Shown here: positions 26,745-36,100 of the stretch, one piece after another
Numbering within the stretch: the first letter of the stretch is position 1
How the letters are laid out: every line of letters begins with the position of its first letter
NCBI RefSeq assembly: GCF_019745455.1
Contig: NZ_JAIETD010000054.1
Location: forward strand, 1 to 64,000
Direction of reading: 5' to 3'
DNA: 64,000 nucleotides
Source: Methylobacterium sp.
GTDB taxonomy: Bacteria; Pseudomonadota; Alphaproteobacteria; Rhizobiales; Beijerinckiaceae
Program-made: the position numbers and the translations under genes
Notes under the pieces: model-generated
Seen by the model: only the letters and a program-made list of their open reading frames with translations
Told to the model about the DNA's origin: nothing
The model's database searches: none

Positions 26745-27584
26745 CTACCCCGCGAGCGCCCGCGCCATGGCGACGAAGCCCGCCATCGGTACTTCCTCGG
26801 CCCGTGCGGTTTCCGGGATGCCAGCGGCGGAGAGAAGGACCGAAGGGTCCGGCGTTGCCGCCTTCAGGCTTTGGCGCAGCATCTTGCGGCGCTGGCCGAA
26901 GGCGGCCCGCGTCACCGCCTCCAAGGAACGCACCGAGCAGGTCAGCGGCTCTGCCCTGGGCTTAAGCTGAACGATGCTGGAGGTCACCTTGGGCGGCGGC
27001 ACGAAAGCACCCGGTGCCACGTCGAACAGGATCGAGGCCTGCGTGCGCCAACCGCAGAGGACGCCCAGACGCCCGTAATTCGCCCGGTCGTCCTCGTCCG
27101 CCACGATGCGTTCGGCGACCTCACGCTGAAACATCAGCGTCATCGAGTCCCACCATGGCGGCCAGGCTTCCTGCGTGAGCCAGCCGGTCAGGAGCGGCGT
27201 CCCGACATTGTAGGGGAGGTTGGCGACGATCCTCACCAGGCCCGTTCCGACGATCTCGCGCGGATCGAACCGGAGGGCATCCGCCTCCACCACATCGAGG
27301 CGTCCGGGATAACGCGCGGCGATCTCGGCGAGGGCCGGCAGGGCGCGCGGATCGCGTTCGATGGCGACGACCCGTGCCGCCCCCTCTCTCAGGAGGGCCC
27401 GCGTCAATCCACCCGGTCCTGGGCCGATCTCGACGACGGTGACACCTTCCAGGGGCCCTGCCGACCTGGCGATCCGGCCGGTGAGATTGAGGTCGAACAG
27501 GAAGTTCTGGCCCAGCGCCTTCTTCGGTTCCAATCCGTGCCGGCGCACCACCTCCCTGAGTGGCGGAAGGCCATCCCCGCTCAA
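26745..27584 (-). CDS. rsmA: 16S rRNA (adenine(1518)-N6/adenine(1519)-N6)-dimethyltransferase
   Basis: A 279-residue SAM-dependent enzyme (KsgA) that dimethylates the two adjacent adenines near the 3' end of 16S rRNA. Marks are [11 protein letters not shown], the SAM-binding [14 protein letters not shown], the acidic VAIERD, and the catalytic [12 protein letters not shown]. No ATG exists at the N-terminus. TTG 27584, with GAGGA eight bases upstream, gives [13 protein letters not shown], the usual family start. TTG 27602 also has an AGGA and overlaps the pdxA stop (TTGA); it would add six residues. It is the last gene of the lptF-lptG-lptD-pdxA-rsmA run. Confidence 0.93.
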   Translation of the reverse strand: MSGDGLPPLREVVRRHGLEPKKALGQNFLFDLNLTGRIARSAGPLEGVTVVEIGPGPGGLTRALLREGAARVVAIERDPRALPALAEIAARYPGRLDVVEADALRFDPREIVGTGLVRIVANLPYNVGTPLLTGWLTQEAWPPWWDSMTLMFQREVAERIVADEDDRANYGRLGVLCGWRTQASILFDVAPGAFVPPPKVTSSIVQLKPRAEPLTCSVRSLEAVTRAAFGQRRKMLRQSLKAATPDPSVLLSAAGIPETARAEEVPMAGFVAMARALAG

Positions 27585-27598
27585 TGCACCGTCCTCGC

Positions 27599-28618
27599 TC
27601 AACGAACAGTCCTGCCGAGGCGCGCGGCGAGGCGCAGGGCCGCCATCAGGCTGTCGGGCCGAGCGACCCCGCGGCCGGCGATGTCGAAGGCCGTGCCGTG
27701 GTCGGGGGAGGTCCGCACGAAGGGCAGCCCGAAGGTGACGTTGACGCCATCGTCGAAGGCGATGGTCTTGATCGGGATCAGAGCTTGGTCGTGGGTCGGC
27801 GTCAGCGCGACGTCGTAGGCCGCCCTGGCGCGCGGATGGAACAGGGTGTCGGCCGGGAGCGGTCCTCTGATGTCGATCCCCTCGGCTTGGAGCGTCGCGA
27901 CGGCGGGCTCCAGGACGTCGCGATCCTCGGTGCCCATCGTCCCGGCCTCGCCGGCATGCGGATTGAGGCCCGAGAGCACGAGGCGCGGCTTGGCGATGCC
28001 GAAGCGGCGCGTGAGATCGGCGGCGACGACCCGGGCGGTGCGTACGACGAGATCCTCGGTCAGGAGGTCGGGCACCCGGCGGAGCGCCACGTGGATCGTC
28101 ACGGGCACGACCGCCAGCGTCTCGCTCCACAGCATCATGACCGGCAGCGGCTGAGTCTCGCCGGGCTCGACACAGAGCGCGGCGAGGAATTCGGTATGGC
28201 CCGGATAGGCGAAGCCGACCTGTGTCAGCACATATTTGGCGATCGGATTGGTGACGAGCGCTGCGGCCATGCCGGTGCGGACGAAGCCTAGAGCGGCCGT
28301 GATGGACTCGAGGGTCGCGCCTGCATTGGCGGGGTCCGGGCGGCCGGCTACCGCGTGGATGCGGGTGCCGCTCGGCAGCGGCACGACGGGAAGCGCTCGG
28401 GGAAACACCTCGACTGCCCAATCGGCCCCGACCTCCGCGATCGGGACCTGAAGGCCGATCTCGCTGGCGCGGCGCTCGACGAAGTCCGGGTCACCGACGA
28501 GGAAGAACGGCGGCAGGCCCGGTCCGTCATCCCGCGCGCGCCATGCAGCGAGCGCGATCTCGGGGCCGATCCCGGCGGGATCGCCGAGGGTCAGGGCGAG
28601 GGGAGCGTGAGCGGTCAT
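27599..28618 (-). CDS. pdxA: 4-hydroxythreonine-4-phosphate dehydrogenase
   Basis: A 339-residue enzyme of pyridoxal phosphate synthesis that oxidises 4-phosphohydroxy-threonine. It starts [20 protein letters not shown], the family signature. FPGHTEFLA with a metal-binding histidine, [12 protein letters not shown] and the [11 protein letters not shown] segment with further metal and phosphate contacts are all present. The start ATG at 28618 lies 41 bases after lptD. In many proteobacteria surA sits between lptD and pdxA; it is absent here. Confidence 0.95.
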   Translation of the reverse strand: MTAHAPLALTLGDPAGIGPEIALAAWRARDDGPGLPPFFLVGDPDFVERRASEIGLQVPIAEVGADWAVEVFPRALPVVPLPSGTRIHAVAGRPDPANAGATLESITAALGFVRTGMAAALVTNPIAKYVLTQVGFAYPGHTEFLAALCVEPGETQPLPVMMLWSETLAVVPVTIHVALRRVPDLLTEDLVVRTARVVAADLTRRFGIAKPRLVLSGLNPHAGEAGTMGTEDRDVLEPAVATLQAEGIDIRGPLPADTLFHPRARAAYDVALTPTHDQALIPIKTIAFDDGVNVTFGLPFVRTSPDHGTAFDIAGRGVARPDSLMAALRLAARLGRTVR

Positions 28619-28659
28619 ATCCGATCCGGTAAATCGCTGAAGAGCGACCACCGGTAGCC

Positions 28660-31332
28660 CTAACGCACGGCGGCGATGCCGTCAGCCGCCGTCACCGAAC
28701 TTACGTTCTGACGCAGGTCCGCCTCGCCGAGGGTCTTCAACTCGATGCGTAGCAGGACCGTCTGGTTTCTCTCGCGGGTGCCGAGCGCCGTCGCGGTGGG
28801 GGCGACGATGTAGTTGAGCGAGACGGTGGTGCACTCATCCTGGTAGCCGCCGCCGACACTCATGCCGGACACGAAGAACCTGTCCGAACGGTCGTAGATC
28901 GGCGCCGTGCCGATCGGGTTGGCAAGGTAGCTGTTGAGCGCATCCGCATAGGTGTCGCGCACGTCGAGATAATGAGTGAGGTCGACCAGCGCCGAGCCGG
29001 TGACGAACCAGTTCGGCGTGACGTGGTAGGTCGCGGATGCTGAGACGCCCTCGCGGCGGTGGCTGAAGCCGAGCGCCGGCTGCGCCTCGTAGTAGGAATA
29101 GAACAGCGAGAGGTCGATCGGCGCGAACGGCGCCAGCCGCGCAATGGCGCCGGTTTCGAAGCGGTTTACCTTGAAGTCGCGCTGGTCGAAGCGGGCGCGG
29201 GCGATCAGGCTGATGTTCTGGTTGGGCGAAACCTGGAAGCGTCCGACATAGTCGGAGGCGCGCCGCTCGAGCCCCGAATCGAGGCCGACATTGGCGATGT
29301 CGCCGCGTCGGAAGGAGTTGACGCCCGCGACCTGGATCGACTCTCCGAAGAGCAGGTTGGCGTACCATCCGGACGGGGTCACCACCGAGTACTGCGCACC
29401 GAGATTCGCGCGCACGCCGCCCTCGACCCGGTCGTAGCCGGAGAATTTGTCCCACTCGAACAGCGAGGTGTCGTCGAAGACGAGGCTCTGCGCATCCTCG
29501 TTCGGCAGGCGGCCGATGCGGGTCTCGCTCGGGCGGGCGATGAGCTGTGCGATCGGCTCGATCGTATGGACGCCGAACGCGCCGAAATTCCCGACGAACG
29601 GATAGCGGTAGTCGATGCCGATCGCCGGCATCACGCGGCCGGAGAAATCCTGGTCCTGCGAGGTGATGTTCTGGACGAGGTTGTTCTGGAAGCCGGTCCG
29701 GCTCGGGTCGACGAAGAAGGCGTCGGTGCGCAGATAGGCGAAGGGCGTGATCGCCTGGCCGAGATCGTCGATGAAGGTCCGGCGCCACGAAGCCTGAGCC
29801 GACACCCGCGTCTGCTCGCCCGCCAGACCGCGGATCAGGCAATTGGCGCGGTTGAAGGTCGTGCAGGTCTCGTAGAGCGGGTAGCTGATCCCGTTGGCGC
29901 TGGGGCTGAACAGGTAGCTGCCGGTGCGAGGGATACCCTGGAAATCCGTCGCCTCGCGGCTGAGATGGGTGATGTTGCTCTCGAAACGGACCTCGCCGCC
30001 GAGCGGCTGCGGACCGTTGATGCGCTTGTCGTAATCGATCACCGGCGCGACGATCGGCTGTTCCTTCTGCCAGTCGAAGCTCGACAGGCCCTTGAAGTAA
30101 TAGGCCCGCGCCTCGAACCAGGAGCGGTCGCCCTGGCCGATCAGGTAGGCGGTGGAAACCGCCTCGCGGAAATAATCGGTCGTGATGCTCTGGTTGCGGA
30201 TGCGGTAATTGTCGAGGAACCACTTGTCGGTGACTCCGACGAGCTCCCAGCCCGTCCGCCAGCGGTCGTTGATGTAGAACTGGCCCTTGGATTCGATCGA
30301 GCCGCGGAAATCGCGGTCGCCCGCACCGAGCGGTCCGGGCAGGAAGGCGCTCGGCGTCGTCTGGAAGATGCCGCTGAGCCGCAGGTTATAGGAGCCGCTG
30401 TCGAGGCGGTGGCGGAACTCGCCCTGGCCGAGGACGCCCTGGTTGCTGAGGAAGGCGGGCGAGAGCGTGAGGTCGTAGTTCGGCGCGAGATTGAAGAAGT
30501 ACGGCACCGCGATGCCGCTGCCGAGCGCCGTCGACGAAATGAAGCGCGGCGCCAGGAACCCCGACTTGCGCCTCACCGTGGGATCGGCCGCCTCGAAATA
30601 CGGCAGGTAGGCCACCGGAATTCCGGCGATCTCGAGGGTCGATTCCTCGAAGGCGATCGTGTGCGTCTCGTTGTTGTGGACGATCCTGGTGGCGCGGACC
30701 TGCCACAGTGGCGGCGTCTCGGGTCTCGCCTTGCACGGTTCGCAGGCGGTGTAGGTGCCGTATTCGAAGCTCGTCTGCTCGCCCTCGATCCGCTCGGCGC
30801 GCGGGGCGGAGAAGCGGGCCCGCACGACCTCGCCCTTGGTCTCGACGTTCTGCTGGATGCGCAGGGCATCGATGAAGCCGTTCTTGAAATCGTCCGTCAG
30901 CTCCATCCGGTCGCCGGTGAGTACCGCGCCGGTCTCGTCGGTGAGCCGGACGTTGCCCTCCGCGAAGACGCGTGAGGTGGCGCGATCGTATCGCACGCGG
31001 TCGGCGAGCAGGGTGCGCGGCCCGTAGTGCAACTCCGCATTGCCGCGGGCGGTGACGGTGTTGTTGTCGTTGTCGTAGATGAGCTCCGCGGCCTCGACGA
31101 GCAGGCGGTCGCCCGGCTTGTCCGATTTCGGCTTGGGCGCAGCCCTCGTCTGGGCAGCCGCAGGGGTCACCGCTGCCAGCGGCAGGGCGACGACCAGCAG
31201 CGCCGGTAATCCGGCTGCGATCGCGATGGTGGCGACCTTACGCAACGCTTGTCCCAACCTCTGCCGCAACCCGGTGTGCCGCAACGCCCGATACCAAACG
31301 AATCTCCTGTTCCGTCCACGCTGTGCCGGCAT
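28660..31332 (-). CDS. lptD: LPS-assembly protein LptD (OstA)
   Basis: An 890-residue outer-membrane protein that inserts lipopolysaccharide into the outer leaflet. After a basic N-terminus and a long hydrophobic signal region (about 35-60, ending AAAQTRA) come the OstA jelly-roll (LLVEAAELIYDNDNNTVTARG and VRYDRATSRVFAEGNV) and a large beta-barrel rich in aromatic residues. Cysteines occur in TACEPCKA, ETCTTFNRANC and QDECTTVSL and could form the disulphides that E. coli LptD needs. The ATG at 31332 shares one base with the lptG stop (TGATG), so the two are tightly coupled. Confidence 0.95.
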   Translation of the reverse strand: MPAQRGRNRRFVWYRALRHTGLRQRLGQALRKVATIAIAAGLPALLVVALPLAAVTPAAAQTRAAPKPKSDKPGDRLLVEAAELIYDNDNNTVTARGNAELHYGPRTLLADRVRYDRATSRVFAEGNVRLTDETGAVLTGDRMELTDDFKNGFIDALRIQQNVETKGEVVRARFSAPRAERIEGEQTSFEYGTYTACEPCKARPETPPLWQVRATRIVHNNETHTIAFEESTLEIAGIPVAYLPYFEAADPTVRRKSGFLAPRFISSTALGSGIAVPYFFNLAPNYDLTLSPAFLSNQGVLGQGEFRHRLDSGSYNLRLSGIFQTTPSAFLPGPLGAGDRDFRGSIESKGQFYINDRWRTGWELVGVTDKWFLDNYRIRNQSITTDYFREAVSTAYLIGQGDRSWFEARAYYFKGLSSFDWQKEQPIVAPVIDYDKRINGPQPLGGEVRFESNITHLSREATDFQGIPRTGSYLFSPSANGISYPLYETCTTFNRANCLIRGLAGEQTRVSAQASWRRTFIDDLGQAITPFAYLRTDAFFVDPSRTGFQNNLVQNITSQDQDFSGRVMPAIGIDYRYPFVGNFGAFGVHTIEPIAQLIARPSETRIGRLPNEDAQSLVFDDTSLFEWDKFSGYDRVEGGVRANLGAQYSVVTPSGWYANLLFGESIQVAGVNSFRRGDIANVGLDSGLERRASDYVGRFQVSPNQNISLIARARFDQRDFKVNRFETGAIARLAPFAPIDLSLFYSYYEAQPALGFSHRREGVSASATYHVTPNWFVTGSALVDLTHYLDVRDTYADALNSYLANPIGTAPIYDRSDRFFVSGMSVGGGYQDECTTVSLNYIVAPTATALGTRERNQTVLLRIELKTLGEADLRQNVSSVTAADGIAAVR

Positions 31333-32420
31333 CAGCCGTCCTCCTGATGGAGAAGCGTGAGCGTACCCAGAAGACTCCCTACCACGGCGGGGAACCACGC
31401 CGCCACCGTCGGCGCGACGATCCCCGACGCGCCGAGCCCCTCCATCACCTGCCTGGCGACGTAGAGCAGGAAGCCGGCCGCCACACCGCCGAGTACAAGA
31501 CGGCCCACTCCACCAAAGCGGAAGAACCTTAAGGAAACGCTGGCGGCCACCAGCACCATGGCTATGAAGAGGAGCGGTCTCGCCATCAGGACACCGTACT
31601 GGAGTCGGTAACGGGTCGCATCCAGCCCGGCCCGCTCGGTGCGTGAGATGGTCTCTGGAAGTTGCCAGAAAGGCACAGATTCCGCAGGGGTGAAGCGCTG
31701 GCGGATCTGTGCCTGGTCGAGGTTCGAGGCGATGAGATAGGTGCCGAAGCTCTCTGGCGGCGCGCCCTCGCCCATCAGTCGCGCTTCGGTCAGCTCCCAG
31801 TAGCCGTCGTGAAGGTTCGCCCTCGCCGCCTCGATCTGGGAGACGAAACGCCCGTCCTCGTCGAAGTTGAACACCGAAACCCCGGCGAGCGAGGTCGTTC
31901 CCTCCACAGCCGTCTCAGCCCGGATGATGGCCTGCCCGTCGAGACTGCGCTGGCGGATCCAGAGATCCTTGCCCGAATTGGCCTTGGTCGAGCGGGCGAA
32001 GATCTTCGCCTCGATCTCGGTGGAGCGCTGCTTCATCAGCGCGGAGGCCGGATTGTAGATCGCTACCGTGAACACGCCGATACCCAGCGCCACGAACAGT
32101 CCCGGCTGCAGGAACTGCCAGGCCGAGATGCCGGCAGCGCGGGCGACCACGAGTTCGAGCTTACGCGAGAGCTGGAGCAGGGCCGCCATCGAGCCGAACA
32201 GGATGGCGAATGGCAGCACGCCCTCTGCCACCGCCGGGGTGCGGTAGAGGGAGAGCTGCGCCATCAGCCCCGTCGAAGCGCCGGCCGTGTCGCCTGCACG
32301 CCGCAGCAATTCGATGAAATCGAGGGTGTAGACCAGGGCGAAGACAGTGAGGAACACGCCCAGGATCGTGCGCAGGAAGCGCGCCGCGAAGTAGCGGCCG
32401 AGGGTGGCGCCGATCAGCAT
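31332..32420 (-). CDS. lptG: LPS export ABC transporter permease LptG
   Basis: A 362-residue inner-membrane permease of the LptBFG transporter. It begins MLIGATLGRYFAARFLRTIL and has about six membrane helices with a periplasmic beta-jelly-roll domain between helices 3 and 4 (about 130-260). AAGISAWQFLQPGLFVA is the coupling region that meets the ATPase LptB. It follows lptF by 13 bases and overlaps the lptD start by one. The assignment of the pair as F then G follows gene order and helix sequence. Confidence 0.93.
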   Translation of the reverse strand: MLIGATLGRYFAARFLRTILGVFLTVFALVYTLDFIELLRRAGDTAGASTGLMAQLSLYRTPAVAEGVLPFAILFGSMAALLQLSRKLELVVARAAGISAWQFLQPGLFVALGIGVFTVAIYNPASALMKQRSTEIEAKIFARSTKANSGKDLWIRQRSLDGQAIIRAETAVEGTTSLAGVSVFNFDEDGRFVSQIEAARANLHDGYWELTEARLMGEGAPPESFGTYLIASNLDQAQIRQRFTPAESVPFWQLPETISRTERAGLDATRYRLQYGVLMARPLLFIAMVLVAASVSLRFFRFGGVGRLVLGGVAAGFLLYVARQVMEGLGASGIVAPTVAAWFPAVVGSLLGTLTLLHQEDG

Positions 32421-32433
32421 GACAGCGGGACCC

Positions 32434-33591
32434 TCAACCGAGCCTCGTCCGGCGGGGCGCAATCATTCCCTGCAGGCCGCGCGACAGGCGCTCGGCGGCC
32501 GCGCGCAGGGCCGTCCCGCGGAAGATCATCAGCGATGAGAGGACGATCGCAAGGAGCGGTACCGCGTAGATGGCGAAGACCGCACCCTGGCTCCGGACCG
32601 CTGCGCTGCTTGCCGTGAAGCCCGCGATGCGCAGGAGTACGACGGCGATCACCGCCCCGGCCACCGCCATGCCGCGGCCCTGGCGTGTCGTGCGGGGGTC
32701 GCCGAGTGCCGCGAAGGCGATGAAGGCGATAGCCAGGGGGTAGAGCCAGGCCGAAAGCCGGTCGTGGAGCTCGGCCCGGAAGCGGCCCTTCTGGAGCGTG
32801 TAGTAGAATTCGGACCGGTCCGGGAACAGCAACTGGCTCGTCGAGCGCTCGCGCGGCTTGAAGACCACCTCGCCGTCTGGCGGCGTGAAGGCTGCGAGAT
32901 CCACCGTGTAGCGCTCGAAGGTGATGATCGAGGCCTCGCGCGTGTCCTTCTGCTGCCTATGGATGCTGCCCTTCTCGAGAGCGAGATAGCTTTGGCCGTC
33001 ATAATCCACCGCCTGGCCGCGCTCAGCGAGGTAGACCACCGTCTTTCCCGCCTCCCGCTTATCCTGGATGAAGAGGCCAAGCAGCGTGCCGCCAGGGCCG
33101 CGCTCGCGGAAATGGAAGGTGATGCCGTTGTCGAGGCTGGTGAACTGGCCTTCCTTGACGACGTTGGCAATGAAATCGCCGCGCACGCGTGTCACCACGT
33201 CGCGCAGTTCCTGGAAGCTCGACGGCATCACCTGAATCGTCAGGAAAGCGACGGCGAGGCTCACCGCGAGTCCGAGAGTCAGGAACGGGCGCAGGATGCG
33301 CCGCGGCTCCATGCCGGCGGCTGACATCACGATCAGCTCGGAATCGCCGTTGAGCTTGTTCAGGGCGTAGACGATGGCGATGAACAGCGCGACCGGGGCG
33401 ATCACGGTGATCAGGGTCGGCAGCGACAGACCGGTGATCAAGAAGAAGATCACCAGGGTCTGGCCCTTGGCGGTGATGAGGTCGAGTTCGCGCAGGGCCT
33501 GCGTCACCCAGATCGTGCCGGTGAGGCCGATCAGGCAGGCAAAGAACGCCGAGAGTGCGATCCGGAAGATGTATCGCTGGATCTGCGTCAT
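32434..33591 (-). CDS. lptF: LPS export ABC transporter permease LptF
   Basis: A 385-residue partner of LptG. It begins [20 protein letters not shown] and shows six membrane helices, the coupling segment [19 protein letters not shown], and a periplasmic domain (about 125-265) with [19 protein letters not shown]. The ATG at 33591 begins the conserved QRYIFR segment; the longer open frame upstream is unlike the family. First gene of the LPS-export operon, divergent from pepA with about 200 bases between them. Confidence 0.93.
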   Translation of the reverse strand: MTQIQRYIFRIALSAFFACLIGLTGTIWVTQALRELDLITAKGQTLVIFFLITGLSLPTLITVIAPVALFIAIVYALNKLNGDSELIVMSAAGMEPRRILRPFLTLGLAVSLAVAFLTIQVMPSSFQELRDVVTRVRGDFIANVVKEGQFTSLDNGITFHFRERGPGGTLLGLFIQDKREAGKTVVYLAERGQAVDYDGQSYLALEKGSIHRQQKDTREASIITFERYTVDLAAFTPPDGEVVFKPRERSTSQLLFPDRSEFYYTLQKGRFRAELHDRLSAWLYPLAIAFIAFAALGDPRTTRQGRGMAVAGAVIAVVLLRIAGFTASSAAVRSQGAVFAIYAVPLLAIVLSSLMIFRGTALRAAAERLSRGLQGMIAPRRTRLG

Positions 33592-33794
33592 CGGCTCTCG
33601 CGGTCGCGCCACATCGTCTGTGTGTCCAGGGCGGCCGGCCTCCTGCCGGACGAGGATGCGCCCCTGAACCGAGGCCTTTTCGCGGCGCCGTCCCCGCGTT
33701 GCGTTCTCGGCCTCAATCGGTACACAGGATGCGCGAACCCGCCCCTGATGGTGGGTGCCGAAGCACACATCGGATAGAGTGGAAAGCGAAGGTC

Positions 33795-35285
33795 ATGGCG
33801 GACGGTATCACGATCGCATTCGGGCCGCTCGGCCCCGTGGACCACGGCGATCTGGTGGTTTTCGTCGGAGACGACCTCACCCTTGCTCCCAGCGTCCTCG
33901 AAGTGCTCGGACGCAACGTCGCCGACCTGATCGCGCGCGCCGCGCCGAGCGAGCGGTTCAAGGGCAAATCGCTCTCCGCGCTCAGCCTTCCGGCTCCCGC
34001 CGGCCTGAAGGCGGACCGCCTCGTGGTGGTCGGCCTCGGCTCCGAGGCCGATCGGGCCAAGACCGACTGGTTGGCCCTCGGAGGATTCACGGCGAGCAAG
34101 CTCTCCGGCCGTACTGCGCATCTGGCCCTCGCTGTTCCGGGCATGACCGCTGCCAACGTCGCAGACGTCGCCCTCGGGGCGCGCCTGCGGCATTACAGCT
34201 TCGACCGGTACAAGACCAAGAAGAAGCCCGATGCCGAGGACACCAAGCTCACTGCGCTGACGCTCATGACGTCGGACCCGGCCGCCGCCGCCGCCGCCGC
34301 CAGGACCACCGACGCCGTGGCGGACGGCGTCATGCTCGCCCGCGAGCTCGTGAACGAGCCGCCGAACGTCCTCTATCCGGAGGAGTTCGCCCGTCGTGCA
34401 CAGGCACTCACCGAACTCGGCGTGAGCGTCGAGGTGCTGGGGCCGAAGGAGCTGTCCGAACTCGGCATGCGCGCCCTGCTCGCCGTCGCCCAGGGCTCGA
34501 CCAAGGAAGCCCGCGTCGTGATCATGCGCTGGAATGGGGCTTCCGATCCGAACGAGACGCCGATCGCCTTCATCGGCAAGGGCGTGTGCTTCGACTCGGG
34601 CGGCATCTCGATCAAGTCGGCCGGCGGCATGGAGGACATGAAGGGTGACATGGGCGGGGCCGCCTGCGTCGTCGGCACCATGCATGCGCTGGCCGCCCGG
34701 AAGGCTAAGGTCAACGTCATCGGCGCCATCGGGATCGTCGAGAACATGCCCGACGGCAACGCCCAGCGCCCCGGCGACATCGTCACCTCTATGTCAGGCC
34801 AGACCATCGAGATCATCAACACCGATGCCGAAGGCCGCCTCGTCCTCGCCGACGTCATCTGGCACATTCAGGGCGCCTACAAGCCGAAGCTCATGGTCGA
34901 TCTCGCGACCCTCACCGGCGCCATCATCGTCGCACTCGGGCAGGACATCGCGGGCCTGTACTCGAACGACGACGAACTCGCCGCCAAGCTCTCCGCAGCG
35001 GGCGAGGCCACCGGCGAGGCGGTGTGGCGGATGCCGCTCATTCCCGCCTACGACAAGGCGATCGATTCGAAGTTCGCCGACATGAAGAACTCGGGCGGCC
35101 GCCATGGCGGGGCGGCTACCGCGGCCTCGTTCATCAAGCGCTACGTCAACGACGTGCCTTGGGCGCATCTCGACATCGCGGGTGTCGCAATGTCGTCCAA
35201 TGCCAGCGAGATCAACCGGTCCTGGGGCGCTGGCTGGGGCGTGCGCCTCCTCGACCGTCTTGTCCGGGACAACTACGAGTCATGA
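33795..35285 (+). CDS. pepA: Leucyl aminopeptidase (M17)
   Basis: A 496-residue cytosolic dizinc aminopeptidase that removes N-terminal residues from peptides; E. coli PepA also binds DNA. The catalytic C-terminal half has [15 protein letters not shown] (metal lysine and aspartate), [10 protein letters not shown] and the signature [12 protein letters not shown] with the active-site arginine. The N-terminal macrodomain-like half spans about 1-170. The ATG at 33795 has GAAGG upstream. The TGA overlaps the next gene start (ATGA). The usual alphaproteobacterial neighbour holC is not seen. Confidence 0.95.
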   Translation: MADGITIAFGPLGPVDHGDLVVFVGDDLTLAPSVLEVLGRNVADLIARAAPSERFKGKSLSALSLPAPAGLKADRLVVVGLGSEADRAKTDWLALGGFTASKLSGRTAHLALAVPGMTAANVADVALGARLRHYSFDRYKTKKKPDAEDTKLTALTLMTSDPAAAAAAARTTDAVADGVMLARELVNEPPNVLYPEEFARRAQALTELGVSVEVLGPKELSELGMRALLAVAQGSTKEARVVIMRWNGASDPNETPIAFIGKGVCFDSGGISIKSAGGMEDMKGDMGGAACVVGTMHALAARKAKVNVIGAIGIVENMPDGNAQRPGDIVTSMSGQTIEIINTDAEGRLVLADVIWHIQGAYKPKLMVDLATLTGAIIVALGQDIAGLYSNDDELAAKLSAAGEATGEAVWRMPLIPAYDKAIDSKFADMKNSGGRHGGAATAASFIKRYVNDVPWAHLDIAGVAMSSNASEINRSWGAGWGVRLLDRLVRDNYES

Positions 35286-35977
35286 GCTCGATCGCCGCCG
35301 CCGGGCTCCCCCTAGCGGCGGTCGTCATCGCGATCCTGGCGGCGTGGGCGGCCGGGTTCGATCATCGCAGCGCGCTGCCGCCGGGTCTCTCGGCGTCATT
35401 CTACGGCTTCTTCCTCGATCGATACCCGCTCTTTGCTGCCGCCATCGTCTATGGCCTCGCCAGGCTCGTCGTAGCCGCAACGGCGCCCGGCCCCTCCGGC
35501 ACGATTCGGCGAGCGGTCGGACTCGGTATCGGCGCCGTCCTTCTCCTCGGCCTCAGTCTCTATCCGACCTTTGGCGGTCTCGTCCTTCGCGGGGCCTTCG
35601 CGACCGGCGGCATGGCGTTCCTCAATCAGCAGCCGATGATCGTCGCCTACGGCCTCGGTGCCGCGACCGCAGCGTTTCTCTTCGCGATCGCTCTTGGGCT
35701 CGGGGGCCTCGCTGCGGGCGCCGAAAGAGGGCCTCGTGGCTTCAGGAGCATCGCCGTTGCGACCATCATCGGCTTCCTCTTCCTATGGTTCGCTTTCGCT
35801 GTCCTCGGAATCGCTCGGGAGGCCGGTTTTGGTAACTGGCCACGCGGTCCCCTTCGCTCCGGCGACGCTTTCGTAGCGATAGGCTTGGCGCTGGTGGCTT
35901 TCCTGCCGCACGCCCTGCTCGTTGCCTTCCGCCGATCAAGGCAATTCGGGCATACAGAACGGCTGGTTAGTGCCTAA
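35282..35977 (+). CDS. Hypothetical multi-pass membrane protein
   Basis: A 231-residue protein with about six hydrophobic helices and small basic loops (for example SGTIRR and [10 protein letters not shown]). No family recognised. It is translationally coupled to pepA by an ATGA overlap, so it is expressed with the peptidase. The codon and GC pattern match its neighbours. Confidence 0.65.
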   Translation: MSSIAAAGLPLAAVVIAILAAWAAGFDHRSALPPGLSASFYGFFLDRYPLFAAAIVYGLARLVVAATAPGPSGTIRRAVGLGIGAVLLLGLSLYPTFGGLVLRGAFATGGMAFLNQQPMIVAYGLGAATAAFLFAIALGLGGLAAGAERGPRGFRSIAVATIIGFLFLWFAFAVLGIAREAGFGNWPRGPLRSGDAFVAIGLALVAFLPHALLVAFRRSRQFGHTERLVSA

Positions 35978-36015
35978 GATCCTGTCGACGACACCGTGAA
36001 CGCATCTACGCTGGG

Positions 36016-36044
36016 TTGATCGCTATGGCAGGATATCGATAAAT
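36016..36044 (+). promoter_or_regulatory. Likely sigma-70 promoter of fadD
   Basis: TTGATC (36016-36021) and ATAAAT (36039-36044) are separated by 17 bases, close to the vegetative -35 and -10 pattern. The 18-bp near-palindrome at 36044-36061 begins at the last base of the -10 hexamer, so it covers the transcription start. Confidence 0.5.
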
Positions 36045-36061
36045 GGTTCAGATATGAACTA
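36044..36061. promoter_or_regulatory. Putative fadD operator, shared with the acyl-CoA dehydrogenase
   Basis: TGGTTCAGATATGAACTA has the perfect arms GTTCA and TGAAC around GATA. It matches the site at 8363-8380 at 15 of 18 positions. Its place at the probable transcription start suggests a repressor, perhaps a TetR or MarR type that senses acyl-CoA (inference). Confidence 0.55.
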
Positions 36062-36100
36062 AGGCGAAAAATCGCCATTTCGAACAACAGGGAGAACGCC

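Noticed and set aside
29059-30975. Plus-strand open frame of 638 codons opposite lptD
   Set aside because: Antisense shadow; no recognisable domain, and lptD on the other strand is unambiguous.
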